From the NCBI RefSeq assembly GCF_000472545.1, contig NZ_AWZV01000029.1:1-64000 (forward strand): a stretch of DNA of 64,000 nucleotides, given 5' to 3'. The translations under genes were made by a program, and so were the position numbers. The DNA is from Burkholderia sp. WSM2232. GTDB lineage: Bacteria; Pseudomonadota; Gammaproteobacteria; Burkholderiales; Burkholderiaceae. Shown here piece by piece: positions 35,801 through 45,382 of this stretch. The notes below the pieces were generated by a model. That model was not told the origin of the DNA. It searched no databases and saw nothing but the letters and a program-made list of their open reading frames with translations. Within the stretch, counting starts at the first letter, position 1, and every line of letters starts with the position of its first letter.

Positions 35801-38800
35801 ACACATTAAGCGTTATGTTGTTGCCCGCGACGATGTTGCCCGACGTGTTGTTCAGGCTACTTGCGGGCGTCGTCGAACTCGCGGTTGTACCGACACCGCC
35901 AATTACGATGTCGTGCCCCGCGAGCAGATTCCCGAACGTGTTGTTGATCTGGCCTGCGGCAATCACCAGGTCGTGGCCGGCGTAGATCGTCGCGTCGTTC
36001 TGGCTGTAGCCGAACGTCGTCGTGGTGGGATTCGACCCGCGGAGGTGGCCTGCAGTGCCGCACGCGGTGCTTGGCACACCGGCCGCACAACCAGTCTGCG
36101 TCGAAGAACTCTGCTGGTTGCCGCCCTGGTTCGTCAGGCTCGCCGCGCCGACCAGAACGTTATTGCCGGCATATAACAAACCCGCGTTAGCGAGGTTGCC
36201 GCCATAGATAGCCAGGTTGCTGCCAGCCGCGATCATGCCTGTCGGCAACGAGACTGTAGTTGATCCTGTAGCGGTGGGAGCTGCGCCCGGTGCGATGTTA
36301 AATTGTGTCGGCGGAAGTGCGTCCCCGACCGTGCAGTATCCTTGCGAATCGCAGTTGGTGCCGGTCGGGTTACCGGTACCTGCCACCGTAATCACGCCCA
36401 GTGCTTTCAACTGCGCAAAGAAACTCGAGAATTGCCCAGCGTCAACGCTCAGTCCCGTCTGATAGGTTGTGGTGGCGGCAGCAGCACCATTGCTGAGCGA
36501 CTGCACATTGAGAGTGACATCGCCCTGCGCCGCGATTTGCCCACCTTGGTTAGACAGCGAACCCGCCACTAGCGATATCGATCCACCAGCGGAAATCACG
36601 CCGGATGTCCCCGGCTGCTGTGTCACGGACGTTTGCGAAATCGTGGGCAAAGAGAGGGTGACAGACCCAGTCGCAGTCGGGTCGGGCCCATCCGCCACCG
36701 TCCATGTTCCGTCGTGATCGTAAAAGGTGACCGTTCCTGATCCGGCCACGGGCGAAGAGGCGCTCGCATTACCTTGCGGCGACAGAACGTCTCCGAGCGT
36801 CGCACTGACAGTGGTCGATCCGGCTGCGAGCTCGCCTCCGTCTCCGGTTCCTACGTGATGCAGCGACCAGGACGTCTTGGTCCCGGCAACTGCTGACCAT
36901 AGAAGCGTGGGATCAGTGACCGTTGCAGTCGTCGTTACAGGCGCGCTCGGCGCCGTCTGATCATTAACCACCGCCCCCGCACTAATATTGACGTTATTCC
37001 CCGCGAAAATAGAACCACCAGTATTCAGCAACGTCCCTGAGAGATTGAAATTCGCATCCCCCTTTGATTGCGTCGTCGCGCCCTGATTGTCGTAATTCCC
37101 GCCAGTGACCGACAGCAGCCCACTAGCCTCCACAGTCCCGCGATTAACGGTATTCCCATTCAACGCAAGCGTGCCGTCCGCATGCATCACCGCCCCAGCA
37201 ACATTATTCAACGTCCCATTGAACGTAACGTTGCTGCCGGTAACCTGCCCAAAGTTCGTGAACGTGCCGTTGGTCGACAGCGTCAGCGGCGCGGTCCCCG
37301 TCATGGTCCCGTAGTTGTTGATGCCGTAGACGCCCGTCAGCGTCACGCCCTGTCCACCGTAATTCCAGGTTCCGGTATTACTGATCGACGCCGCGGTGAT
37401 CGAAAGCTGCCCACCCTGGCTGATCGTCCCCTGCGACGGATCGAACGCCATGTTCATCGCGCTGATGCCCATGTTGCGCTGCGCAAGCAACTGGCCTCCA
37501 GCGTTGTAGAAAGAACCGTCGCCGCCGTTGATGGTCAGCGAGACGTCGCCCGTAGTCGGCCCACCCGGCCCATTGGGATTGCCCGCGAAAATGATCCCGT
37601 TCTGATTGTTGAGCGTCCCCGTATTCACATTGAGGCTGTTGACCGCCATCAACGAGCCGCCGCTGTTGTTGAGCGCGCCGGCCAGCGTAACATTGGTGGT
37701 CGAACCATTCACGAGTCCCGCATTCGTGAAGTTTGTCGCGTTGATCGTCGTCGTAGTGGTCGACGCCAGCGACGCATTCGCCGCGTTTGTCAGATTCGGC
37801 GCCGACACATACAGCGCGCCGCCCGACAGCACCTGGCTCGCGTTGTAGAAGTCGTTGCCCGCGCTCAGCGTCGCTGCGCCGACGGCATCCACCGCCGCGC
37901 CCACGAGAGAGAGCTGATTCGATGCCGTCGCGGTCAGCGCCCCGCCGGCAATCGCCGTCCCCAATGTCACGTTCGTACCGCTGAACTGCATGTTCTGCGT
38001 GGACACGACAGACGCGCCGCTCGCATCGAGCGTCCCCTGCGCACTCACGCTCACATTCTTCGACCCGCCTTGCGAGCCGCTCAACGTGACGTTACCGCCG
38101 CTGAGCGTGAACTGCCCTGCCACGGTGCTCGTGCCGCTCAGCGAGAGCGTCTGTCCGGCACTCATCGTCGTATCGCCGTTGGACGACACGCCCGCCACGC
38201 TCACATTGCCCTGTGCGCCGCTGATGTTGACCGCGCCCATCGACGACACCGCGCCCGCCACCGTCGCATTGTTCGCGGCCTGAAGCGTCACGTTGCCGCC
38301 TGACTGCAGATCGCCGCCGAAGCTCACGCTGCCGCCCGTCGACTTCGCGCTTACATTGCCCACCGCCGTTGTCGCGCCAAGCGACATGTCGCCGGCCGAG
38401 GTCGCCGTGAACTGGCCTGCGCCCTGAATCGCGCCAAGCGTGATACCACTACCGGCGCCTACGGTAATGTCCTTGCCAAAGGTCAGCGAGCCGCCGCCGT
38501 TCACAGCGCCGCCCGCGTTGATGTTCGCAAGACCGAGGCCGAGGAACGTGCCGGTCAGCGTCGCCGTGCTGCCCGCGGCCAACGTCGTATTGCCGTTGAC
38601 AAGCTCGCCGTTCAACGCGAGCGCACCGCCTGAGTTCGCGTTGAAATTGCCTTGACTCGTGATCGCACCACCCACGGCAAGGTTGCCGCTCGTCGCAGTC
38701 AGCGTCACGTCGCCGTTTGCGCCGATCGTGCCGTTCGCCGTGACATTGCGGCCAGCACTAAAAGCAAGCGTGCCGGTACTGCTTGCGTTGCCGCCGATGG

Positions 38801-41800
38801 TTGCGTCGCGCGCGGCATTTATCGTCGCCGTGCTGCCGGACGCAAGTGCGCCGTTCACCTTCACGTCGCCCGCGCCGTTATGTCCTTGCGCCTGCAGCGC
38901 GAGCGCGCCGCCCGCTTGCGCGGAACCTAGCGAAAGGTCATTTCCCGCGGTCGCATTGAGCGCACCGTTGGTCGCGACAGCGCCGCTCACGCCGATGCTG
39001 CCTCCCGCGCTTAACGTCGCCTGCTGACCGAACGCCACAGAGGCCGCGCTGATCGAACCGCCTGCCGTCAACGTGCCGGTGCTCTGCGCGCCGATGCCGC
39101 CCGTCAACGTCATGTTGCCGCCCGACGCGAGCTGCGCATTGCCGCCGACGGTTGTCGCGCCGGAGACGGTCAGTGCCTGTCCGGCGCTTCCTGTGAGATT
39201 GCCCTGCGTGGTGACGTTCGCGGCGCTGGCGTTGCCGTTCGTCGCGGCGAACGTCAGGTTGCCTGCCGAATTCACATCGGCAAGCGCGATGTTGCGGGTT
39301 GCGTCGATTGTGGTCGTGCTGCCTGTGTTGATCGCGCCGCCCACGCTGACATCGCGCGCTGCCTGCACGGCGAGCGCGCCGAGCGCGGTTGCCGCACCGC
39401 CAATCGTCACGTCGCCACCCGTTGCGTTGCCGTTTGCGGTGACGCTCGCATTGCCGGTCACTGCCTGCACGCTGCCCAGTCCAGCGTTGTTGCCGCCCGT
39501 CACGGTGACGCTCGCGCCTTGCAACGCGCCGGTCAATGCAACGTCATGCGAAGCGTCGAGCGTCGCGGCCTGGGCAAATGCCGCCGCGCCCGCACCGGCA
39601 ATATCGTGCGATGCCGTGAGCGAGCCGCCAAGCTGACCGGCCAGCGTGCCGCTCAGTGCGATGTCACGTCCCGCCTGCACGGTGACGTCTCTCGCCGCGT
39701 TGATCTGACCGCCGAGTCGCGTGTCGAGCGCCGAGTTCAGAGTCAGCGCACCGGAGGTGGTCGTGGTTCCCGTCAGCGCGATGCTGCCGGTGGCCGTCGT
39801 CGCGGTGAGATCGCCAGCCGTGGTTTGTAGCGTGCCGCTTGCCGATACGTCGCGAAGCGCTGTGAGTGTCAGCGAGTCGCCGGTGGTCAGCGATCCGCTC
39901 ACCAGCACGTCGCGTGCGCCGCTCAGTGTCACGACGCCCGGAGCGGTGGCCGTGCCGGTGATGGCCGCATCGCCACCGCCAGCGTTGCCGTTCGCGCTCA
40001 GCGTCAACGTGCTCGATGAATGGACATCGTGCAGCGCTGCGTTGTTACCGCCGATCGCACTCACCTCGCTCGCCTGCACGCCGCCCGTCAACGCAATATC
40101 GTGTTGCGCCGTGAAGGATGCGGCTTGCGTGAAGGCCTGCGTACCTGCGCCGCCGATGTCGTGCCCCGCCGTTACCGAACCGTTTGCCTCGCCGATCAGC
40201 AGGCCGTTCAGCAGCGCATCGCGGCCGGCGTTCAAGGTCGCATCACCGACTGCACTCGTGCTCGCCCCGAGCGACAGATCGAGCCCGGTCGCGATGTCGA
40301 GCTTGCCGCCGCTGTTGATGCCGCCCGTCGCATTCAAGCTGCCTTGCTGCGCAGTGAGCAGCGTATTGCCGACCGACTCCACAGCGCCCGCAATGTTGAT
40401 GTCGTGCTGAGCTTCGATGCCAACCGTCGTGCCGCTGGCAATCTTGCCGGTCGATGCAACGGACACGTCGTTGCGCGCCGTCGTGCTCACCGCCGCCGCT
40501 GCCGCCACCGAACCGTTGACCGTCACATTGCCGGGACCGTTAGCCGTATTGGTCCCATTCGCGGTGAGCGCAACGGTGCTCGCCGACTCGACGTTGTTCG
40601 TGGCGATGTTGCCCGCAGCCGTCACCTGGACGGACTGCCCCTGGATCAACCCGCCCTGCGCAACGTCGCGGCCCGCAGCGAGCGTGGCGGCCTGCGCGAA
40701 CGTCATGGTGCCCGCCCCGCCGATGTCGCGCCCGGCCGTCGCACTGCCCTGCCCTTGTCCGGCAAGCATGCCGGTCACGTTGATGTCGCGCATTGCCGTG
40801 AGCGTCGTGTCGAGCGCAGCGCTCGTCGTGCCGCCCAGGTTGATGTCGGAGCCGGCCTGCGCATTGAAAGCACCGTTGCTCGCGATCGTGCCTGTCGAAG
40901 TGACGTTGCCGTTTTGCGCGTCCAGCGTCGTGTCATTGGCCGACTGTATGGAGCCGCTGATGCCGATGTTGTGCCCGGCGTTGAGCGCGACCGCCGCGCC
41001 GCCGGTCACAGCGCCGGTGATGTTGAGGTCGTTGTTCGCTGCGAGCGAAAGACCGGATGCGGCCTGCACGTCATGCAGCGATGCTGAGCCGCGCGCCGTC
41101 GTCTGGACTGTACCGCCGCGCAAGGAGCCGCTGAGATTCGTATCGCCGCCGGAAGCGACGTTTGCCGCGAGACCAAATGCGCTTGCCGCAGCGCCCGCAA
41201 TGTTCCCGCCCGCGCTCAGCGTGCCGTTGCCTTGCGCGACCACTGAACCGTTGATCGTCAGATTCTGGCCGGCTTTGACGGTGAGGTCCGCAAGTGCGGA
41301 GGTGCCTTGCGTGCCGAGATCGACCGAGTGCGCCGCGTCGATCAGCAGGTTGTCGCCGGACTGAATATTGCCTGTGCTGACGAGCGACCCGTTCGCGTTC
41401 TTAAGCGTGACGTCGCCGTTCGATGCAACACTTCCCGTAACCGCCGTATTGCCGCCGCTCGTCACGCTCAATGCGTTGGCGCTCTGCAATGCGCCGCTCA
41501 CTGACGTGTCGCCGCGGGAACTCAGCGACGCAGTGGAAAGCGAAGCAACCAGCCCGTTCACCGCAAGCGTGCCGCCTGACGCCGTCACCTGCAGCGCGTT
41601 GTTGGCCTGCACGTTGTTCAGCGTCACCGACTGACCCGCTGACAGCGAAACCGCCGCGCCTTGCAGGGAGCCCGTCACCGAAAGATCATTTGCCGCGGTG
41701 ATGCTCGTATCCTTGACGAAGCCGCTGCTGCCGCCCGCGCTAACGTCGTGGCCTGCATCGAGCGTTGCCGCGCCCTGCCCCGCCAGCGTGCCGCCAATCA

Positions 41801-44333
41801 CGATGTCGTGCCCTGCCGTTAGCGTCGTGTCTCCGGTCACGCTAGTCGCACCCGTCAACGCGACGTCCTGCGCGCCGCTTACCGACAGATTCGCGGCACC
41901 GTTCATCGTGCCGCTCGAACTGACACTGCCGTTCACCGCTGCGACAGCCAGGTCCCCGACGGCCTGCACCGTTCCACTAGTTGCCACCGTCACGTTGCGT
42001 TGCGCCGTCAGTGCGACCTTTGAGCCGCCCGCGAGTGTGCCGTTCACCGTGACATCGCGCGCGGCCTGCACGTTCGTTGCGCCCACCACAGCCGCATTGC
42101 CATTGAAGCTCACGTCGCCGCCGCCAGCCGGGTTGCTGGTCAGGCCGTTTGCGGCAATGCTGAACGTGCCGCCAGCCTGGACGTCGGCGACACTGGCATT
42201 ATTGCCTGCGCTCACCTGCAGACCGTTGGCGAGCAGCTTGCCGGTAAACGCGACGTCCTGTCCCGTGGTCAGCGTGCCGTTCTGTCCAAACGCAAGCGAA
42301 CCGCTGCCGGTCAGGTTATTCTGCGCATTCACCACGCCGTCCTGCTGCACGATAACGACGCCAGGCACATCGACATTGCGCGCCGCGTTGATCTGCGCAT
42401 CGGTCCCGACTAGCAGCGACCCTGCGACCGAAACGTCACGCGCAACGTTGGCCGCGAGCGTCGTGCCGCTCGCGAGCGACCCGGTCACTGCGAGGTCCTG
42501 GCCCGCCGCGACCGTGACTGCGTTCTGCGCAGTGACTTGTCCGCTCACGTTGACGTTCTGGCCGGATGCGAGCGCAAGCCCGCTTCCACTTTTCACGGTG
42601 CCGCCAGCATTGACATTGCCTTGCGTGGCATTCAGCGCGAGTTCGCCCGATGTCTGCAACGCCGCGCTTGTGTTGACGTTGCGTTGCGCGGTTGCCTGCA
42701 GGGTGCCGCTGTTGGTCTGCCCGTTGAAGTTGATGTCGCGCGCGGCCTGCAGGTTCGTCGCGCCGCTCACCACGGAGGTGCCGTTCAGATTGATGTCGCC
42801 AGCGCCGTCATTACCTTGTGCGCTGACCGCCAGCGCGCCGCCCGTCTGCACGTCGCCGAGCGTGACATTCGCACCGCCCTTGAGTGCGGCGTCGCCGTTC
42901 GACTGCGCGTTCGCGACATTCACGCTGCCGCCCGCGCTCACTGCGAGCTTGCCGCCGGTCTGGATCGTGCCGCTCGACGTCACATCGCCATTTGCATTGA
43001 TCGTGTAGCCGGTAACGCCGACGTGCGCGCCCGTCATCGCGAGGTTGCCGCTTGCCTGCAAGGTCGCCTGCTGTTGCGCAGCCGAACCGTTGACGGTGAG
43101 ATCGCCATTTGACGAGAGCAACAGATCGCCAGTATTTGCCGCCATCTGCGCATCGGTGCGCACGCCCATTCCGGCTGCCGTGCCGATCACCTGGATCTGG
43201 CCCGCGGTCATTGCACCGAAGGCCGTGGCGTCAATCGCAAGTCCGTTGTTGGCACGCCCATTTGCGCCGTTGATGGCGCTTGCCGTGTTCTCTGCACCGT
43301 TGGACGATGTCGCATACGTGGTGCCGCTGCTCGCCACTGCAGAAGGCAGCACGAACTGGCGGCCGGCAATCGCGTTGATGCGCTGCCCCGCATACAGCGG
43401 CGCATTGATGCCGATGGTCTCGCCGATCAGATCGATCGTGCCCACCGTGCCTTCGATACCCGCGCCCGGACCGTTCACGCCCGCGTTGCCCTCGATCTGG
43501 ATATGCCCCCCAGTCACGCTGTAACCGACCGCCTGCGCGTTGTTGAAGTCGGTGACGGTGCCTTTGAGATCGCTCAGGAATTGCGGCGTGCCGGTCGACA
43601 ACGTGACGCCGATGGTATTCGTGAAGCCGGTGCCGTTCGTCGTAATGCCGTTCGGATTCGCGATGATGACGGTGGCCGGCGCGCCGAACACTTCCAGCGG
43701 GCCGTTCAGCAGACTCGCGAATGCAGCGCCCGTCGAGGTCACCTGGTTGACGATCACGCTTGCCGTGCGGCCAGAGAGATTGGGATTGGCCTGCACGTCG
43801 CCGCCCGTGAGCGACGTACCGGACATCAGGCTGTTGTTGAGGATCAGCCCGACCGGGTCGATATTGAAGCTTTGATACTGATTCAGCGAAATGCCTGCCG
43901 CGTTCGGCGCCGTGATGTTAACGACAGGTACACCGCCGTTCGCGCCCGTGCTCTGCGTGATCTTCGGCTGAAAGGAAATCGGTGCAGTCGGGTCGACGAT
44001 AGGCGCGGCCTGCGCCTCCTGCATCATGAAGCGAACGCGCAAGCCGGCGAGATCCAGAATCTGCTGCCATGCTTCGTCGTCCAGACGCTGGCTGCCCGCG
44101 GCGAGCACGCCTGCCGCGTCGCGGCTTTGTTCAAACGTGACAGACAGCGGCCCGGCGAAAAGCGTCAACGCGACCAGCGCCGAGACCGCGCGCTGCCACA
44201 CGCGATACACGCGGGCAGGCGTCGGCACCGACCAGCGCTCGCGCGCCGATTGCATGCCGCGTTCGTGCCGCTCGTCGTGGGCATGCCGATTCTGTTCGAG
44301 TTGTCGTAAAGCGTTGCGCGTCGACGCGTTCAT
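32874..44333 (-). CDS. cdiA: CdiA/FhaB-type contact-dependent inhibition exoprotein
   Basis: A 3819-residue two-partner-secretion exoprotein. It has an extended signal region (residues 1-75, SALVALTLFAGPLSV). A TPS domain carries the NPNG motif near 226 in IIANPNGITTNGTG. Hundreds of ~20-residue hemagglutinin repeats (AGRDV, SGNLA types) run to about residue 2200, then secretion-arrest and receptor-region-like sequence. A pretoxin domain (LGCASSAALGTGCAGGAI) ends at the VENN-like AQNEALNN near 3611. The last ~205 residues are the toxin domain: Gly/Ala-rich and hydrophobic, compatible with a membrane-active toxin. Known role: CdiB exports it, and on contact it delivers its C terminus into neighbours. 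ATG 44333 is preferred over the start at 44381. It is the only cdiA here with secretion signals. Confidence 0.93.
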   Translation of the reverse strand: MNASTRNALRQLEQNRHAHDERHERGMQSARERWSVPTPARVYRVWQRAVSALVALTLFAGPLSVTFEQSRDAAGVLAAGSQRLDDEAWQQILDLAGLRVRFMMQEAQAAPIVDPTAPISFQPKITQSTGANGGVPVVNITAPNAAGISLNQYQSFNIDPVGLILNNSLMSGTSLTGGDVQANPNLSGRTASVIVNQVTSTGAAFASLLNGPLEVFGAPATVIIANPNGITTNGTGFTNTIGVTLSTGTPQFLSDLKGTVTDFNNAQAVGYSVTGGHIQIEGNAGVNGPGAGIEGTVGTIDLIGETIGINAPLYAGQRINAIAGRQFVLPSAVASSGTTYATSSNGAENTASAINGANGRANNGLAIDATAFGAMTAGQIQVIGTAAGMGVRTDAQMAANTGDLLLSSNGDLTVNGSAAQQQATLQASGNLAMTGAHVGVTGYTINANGDVTSSGTIQTGGKLAVSAGGSVNVANAQSNGDAALKGGANVTLGDVQTGGALAVSAQGNDGAGDINLNGTSVVSGATNLQAARDINFNGQTNSGTLQATAQRNVNTSAALQTSGELALNATQGNVNAGGTVKSGSGLALASGQNVNVSGQVTAQNAVTVAAGQDLAVTGSLASGTTLAANVARDVSVAGSLLVGTDAQINAARNVDVPGVVIVQQDGVVNAQNNLTGSGSLAFGQNGTLTTGQDVAFTGKLLANGLQVSAGNNASVADVQAGGTFSIAANGLTSNPAGGGDVSFNGNAAVVGATNVQAARDVTVNGTLAGGSKVALTAQRNVTVATSGTVQAVGDLAVAAVNGSVSSSGTMNGAANLSVSGAQDVALTGATSVTGDTTLTAGHDIVIGGTLAGQGAATLDAGHDVSAGGSSGFVKDTSITAANDLSVTGSLQGAAVSLSAGQSVTLNNVQANNALQVTASGGTLAVNGLVASLSTASLSSRGDTSVSGALQSANALSVTSGGNTAVTGSVASNGDVTLKNANGSLVSTGNIQSGDNLLIDAAHSVDLGTQGTSALADLTVKAGQNLTINGSVVAQGNGTLSAGGNIAGAAASAFGLAANVASGGDTNLSGSLRGGTVQTTARGSASLHDVQAASGLSLAANNDLNITGAVTGGAAVALNAGHNIGISGSIQSANDTTLDAQNGNVTSTGTIASNGAFNAQAGSDINLGGTTSAALDTTLTAMRDINVTGMLAGQGQGSATAGRDIGGAGTMTFAQAATLAAGRDVAQGGLIQGQSVQVTAAGNIATNNVESASTVALTANGTNTANGPGNVTVNGSVAAAAAVSTTARNDVSVASTGKIASGTTVGIEAQHDINIAGAVESVGNTLLTAQQGSLNATGGINSGGKLDIATGLDLSLGASTSAVGDATLNAGRDALLNGLLIGEANGSVTAGHDIGGAGTQAFTQAASFTAQHDIALTGGVQASEVSAIGGNNAALHDVHSSSTLTLSANGNAGGGDAAITGTATAPGVVTLSGARDVLVSGSLTTGDSLTLTALRDVSASGTLQTTAGDLTATTATGSIALTGTTTTSGALTLNSALDTRLGGQINAARDVTVQAGRDIALSGTLAGQLGGSLTASHDIAGAGAAAFAQAATLDASHDVALTGALQGASVTVTGGNNAGLGSVQAVTGNASVTANGNATGGDVTIGGAATALGALAVQAARDVSVGGAINTGSTTTIDATRNIALADVNSAGNLTFAATNGNASAANVTTQGNLTGSAGQALTVSGATTVGGNAQLASGGNMTLTGGIGAQSTGTLTAGGSISAASVAFGQQATLSAGGSIGVSGAVATNGALNATAGNDLSLGSAQAGGALALQAQGHNGAGDVKVNGALASGSTATINAARDATIGGNASSTGTLAFSAGRNVTANGTIGANGDVTLTATSGNLAVGGAITSQGNFNANSGGALALNGELVNGNTTLAAGSTATLTGTFLGLGLANINAGGAVNGGGSLTFGKDITVGAGSGITLGAIQGAGQFTATSAGDMSLGATTAVGNVSAKSTGGSVSFGGDLQSGGNVTLQAANNATVAGAVSSMGAVNISGAQGNVSVAGVSSNGDTTMSAGQTLSLSGTSTVAGQFTLSGGNVTLSGSQGGSKNVSVSAQGTLDASGASVVSTQNMQFSGTNVTLGTAIAGGALTATASNQLSLVGAAVDAVGAATLSAGNDFYNASQVLSGGALYVSAPNLTNAANASLASTTTTTINATNFTNAGLVNGSTTNVTLAGALNNSGGSLMAVNSLNVNTGTLNNQNGIIFAGNPNGPGGPTTGDVSLTINGGDGSFYNAGGQLLAQRNMGISAMNMAFDPSQGTISQGGQLSITAASISNTGTWNYGGQGVTLTGVYGINNYGTMTGTAPLTLSTNGTFTNFGQVTGSNVTFNGTLNNVAGAVMHADGTLALNGNTVNRGTVEASGLLSVTGGNYDNQGATTQSKGDANFNLSGTLLNTGGSIFAGNNVNISAGAVVNDQTAPSAPVTTTATVTDPTLLWSAVAGTKTSWSLHHVGTGDGGELAAGSTTVSATLGDVLSPQGNASASSPVAGSGTVTFYDHDGTWTVADGPDPTATGSVTLSLPTISQTSVTQQPGTSGVISAGGSISLVAGSLSNQGGQIAAQGDVTLNVQSLSNGAAAATTTYQTGLSVDAGQFSSFFAQLKALGVITVAGTGNPTGTNCDSQGYCTVGDALPPTQFNIAPGAAPTATGSTTVSLPTGMIAAGSNLAIYGGNLANAGLLYAGNNVLVGAASLTNQGGNQQSSSTQTGCAAGVPSTACGTAGHLRGSNPTTTTFGYSQNDATIYAGHDLVIAAGQINNTFGNLLAGHDIVIGGVGTTASSTTPASSLNNTSGNIVAGNNITLNVSGAITNNLPPPVPVHENYGMKEQYSGCMTAGGYKESYCEGYVDQQSGSSSVISAGNNLQINAGSLTNIGSLIAAGNTATIAVAGPVVNEAQTLNAYWHSHWVQETGMFSSDKRHDVWACGSPSECTALYGSAYTSTGGTIDPPQPVGNIAATIQAPNLSITSSGQIENVGNVIGTSVTLTGQKLINGITTANTYTPRVNAPSQVISLSPVSLPGLNLSVPRAVGGALPTPVAGKASFVDNSLGTSALGNLGPQDLLTALPANLQPSSTLFYYNPQEEDLMLQQAALQQTGKASFIDGLTYDSKTNTSVTEQEKKYLYQNALDYAKANNLQLGEALTQTQINALDKPMLWYVEQTVPDPSCTVTGTATCPTITALMPQVYLPSDTSAMSAGGNIFGQDVTLNFGKGSGGSILNTGSITASDTLTVNTDSLTNQANQVDIGQIWSKVKGGYVEETGTTVQPGGFMSAANMNLNVQTLSQIGGALQKLNADGTIDQAGTQIILAQIQQQLGSAFSQVAVSDNLHTQFVQEGGLGVFGQVLSIAIEIVASFYLGPLAGALIGSIAGQMITTGSVDWGSVGKAVAVAELTAGIDAGLGLNGASGFSDVGNGAVYADSSITLADVGQTAMNVAERSLVSAGVSTAIYGGSFGQALKNNLVSNVAAVGANFIGDEFNQSSGLFSNNSPLYYAAHAALGCASSAALGTGCAGGAIGGATSAVLSPWVISQIDPTGAPLDQGQIAAITALATLAGGGLAGLAGQNAMAGATTAQNEALNNATQHVGPSNGMLSKVCAATNPACSDQMIQTLNNAPAQNATMALGNMNAAAPYVAGALGVSLFGPETIAAAVTAGAYDYFGDLYSYRTGLQPDQPNFPKSYIAGVVGGLAYPFAIADEAISGMSKVGKIAANGYNAGVAGVGAFGSAAVTRQDNPDLSGGLGSGLAAAGTWAKATLPAPFGNIANQMLQGAAGPIQNVIQKALGH

Positions 44334-44457
44334 GATGCTCTCGTCTTCTTCTGGTTTTTTGTACGTATGGCACTTCTTCACCAGCCCGGGCGTTCAAACC
44401 CGAAGTGGCGTCGCAGCGGTTTCACCCCGCCCGCTGCATCCCTCGCAAAGCAAGGTG

Positions 44458-45372
44458 TTACTGCTGCTGAATCCGTGCGTTCTTCATCAGATCGACAACC
44501 ACCTGCGCGGTCGCTTTCTGCAGCGCCACCTGTTCAAGTTGCTTGCGCAAGGTGTCCTTGATCTGGTCGTATTGCGGCACTTGCGTCGGACGCTTTTCGT
44601 CGACGCGCAGAATCCAGAACGCGTCGCCGACCTGTACCGGCGCGCTCGACACGCCGCCCTGCGGCAGCTTCACGAGTGCTTCGGCAAGCGGTTGCGGCCA
44701 GTTCTGCGTGTTGCCGGGCTGAATCGGCGTCCTGAACGAAATCCAGTTAAGCGCGCCGCCTTGCGCGGCCCCTGGCCCCTGGCTGTACTGCTTCGCGAGC
44801 TGCGCGAAGTCTGTCCCCTTCTTTAGTTGCGTCAGCACCGTTTGCGCGGTGTCCGCATCTTTCACGGCAATGGCGCTCGGCTTGTATTCGAACTCGCCGA
44901 GCGTGGCGACGATCGCGTCGTACTTCGCCTTTACGTCTGCATCGGTTACCGGCGCAGGCTTCACCTGATCGCGCAGATACGCGGCAGTCATTGCTGCGGA
45001 TTTCGCCTGCTCCACTGCGGCCACCACCTGCGGGCGGGATTCGTAGTGCTGTTTTTCCGCAGCCTGGCGGAACAGTTCGCGAGCGATCATCTGGTTCTTG
45101 ATCGATGCGCGCAGCGTGGGGGTGTCAGGTGCGTTCGACGCGCGCACAGCATCGTCGAGCTGGGCCTGCGTGATGACTACGTTGTTCACGCGTGCGACCG
45201 CGTTGGCGGGCAACGGACCCGGCGCCGCTTCGACGCTTTTTTCCGCAGAGGGCTTCGTCGAAGGCTTGTTGGCTGCCTGTGCCGTCGGCATGCCGACAGC
45301 GAGGCCTGCTGCGGCAAGCATGACGAACAGCGTGGCGTTGCGGATCGTGACTGCGATCGGGCGATGTTTCAT
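44458..45372 (-). CDS. Periplasmic parvulin-type prolyl isomerase (SurA/PpiC-like)
   Basis: A 304-residue protein: signal peptide (VMLAAAGLAVGMPTAQA-AN), a helical SurA-N-like chaperone region, then a rotamase domain around residues 160-260 with FAQLAKQYSQGPGAAQGG and PVQVGDAFWILRVDE. Known role: periplasmic chaperoning and Xaa-Pro isomerisation of outer-membrane or secreted proteins. It starts ten bases after the cdiB stop and precedes cdiA by 124 bp, so it is part of the operon. It is probably a dedicated chaperone for CdiB assembly or for the unfolded TpsA proteins in the periplasm. Confidence 0.88.
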   Translation of the reverse strand: MKHRPIAVTIRNATLFVMLAAAGLAVGMPTAQAANKPSTKPSAEKSVEAAPGPLPANAVARVNNVVITQAQLDDAVRASNAPDTPTLRASIKNQMIARELFRQAAEKQHYESRPQVVAAVEQAKSAAMTAAYLRDQVKPAPVTDADVKAKYDAIVATLGEFEYKPSAIAVKDADTAQTVLTQLKKGTDFAQLAKQYSQGPGAAQGGALNWISFRTPIQPGNTQNWPQPLAEALVKLPQGGVSSAPVQVGDAFWILRVDEKRPTQVPQYDQIKDTLRKQLEQVALQKATAQVVVDLMKNARIQQQ

Positions 45373-45382
45373 AGGGACCTCT

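Noticed and set aside
35460..43524. Long plus-strand open frames opposite cdiA
   Set aside because: They are antisense shadows of the repeat-rich cdiA coding strand, with Arg/Ala/Pro-rich translations and no family resemblance.
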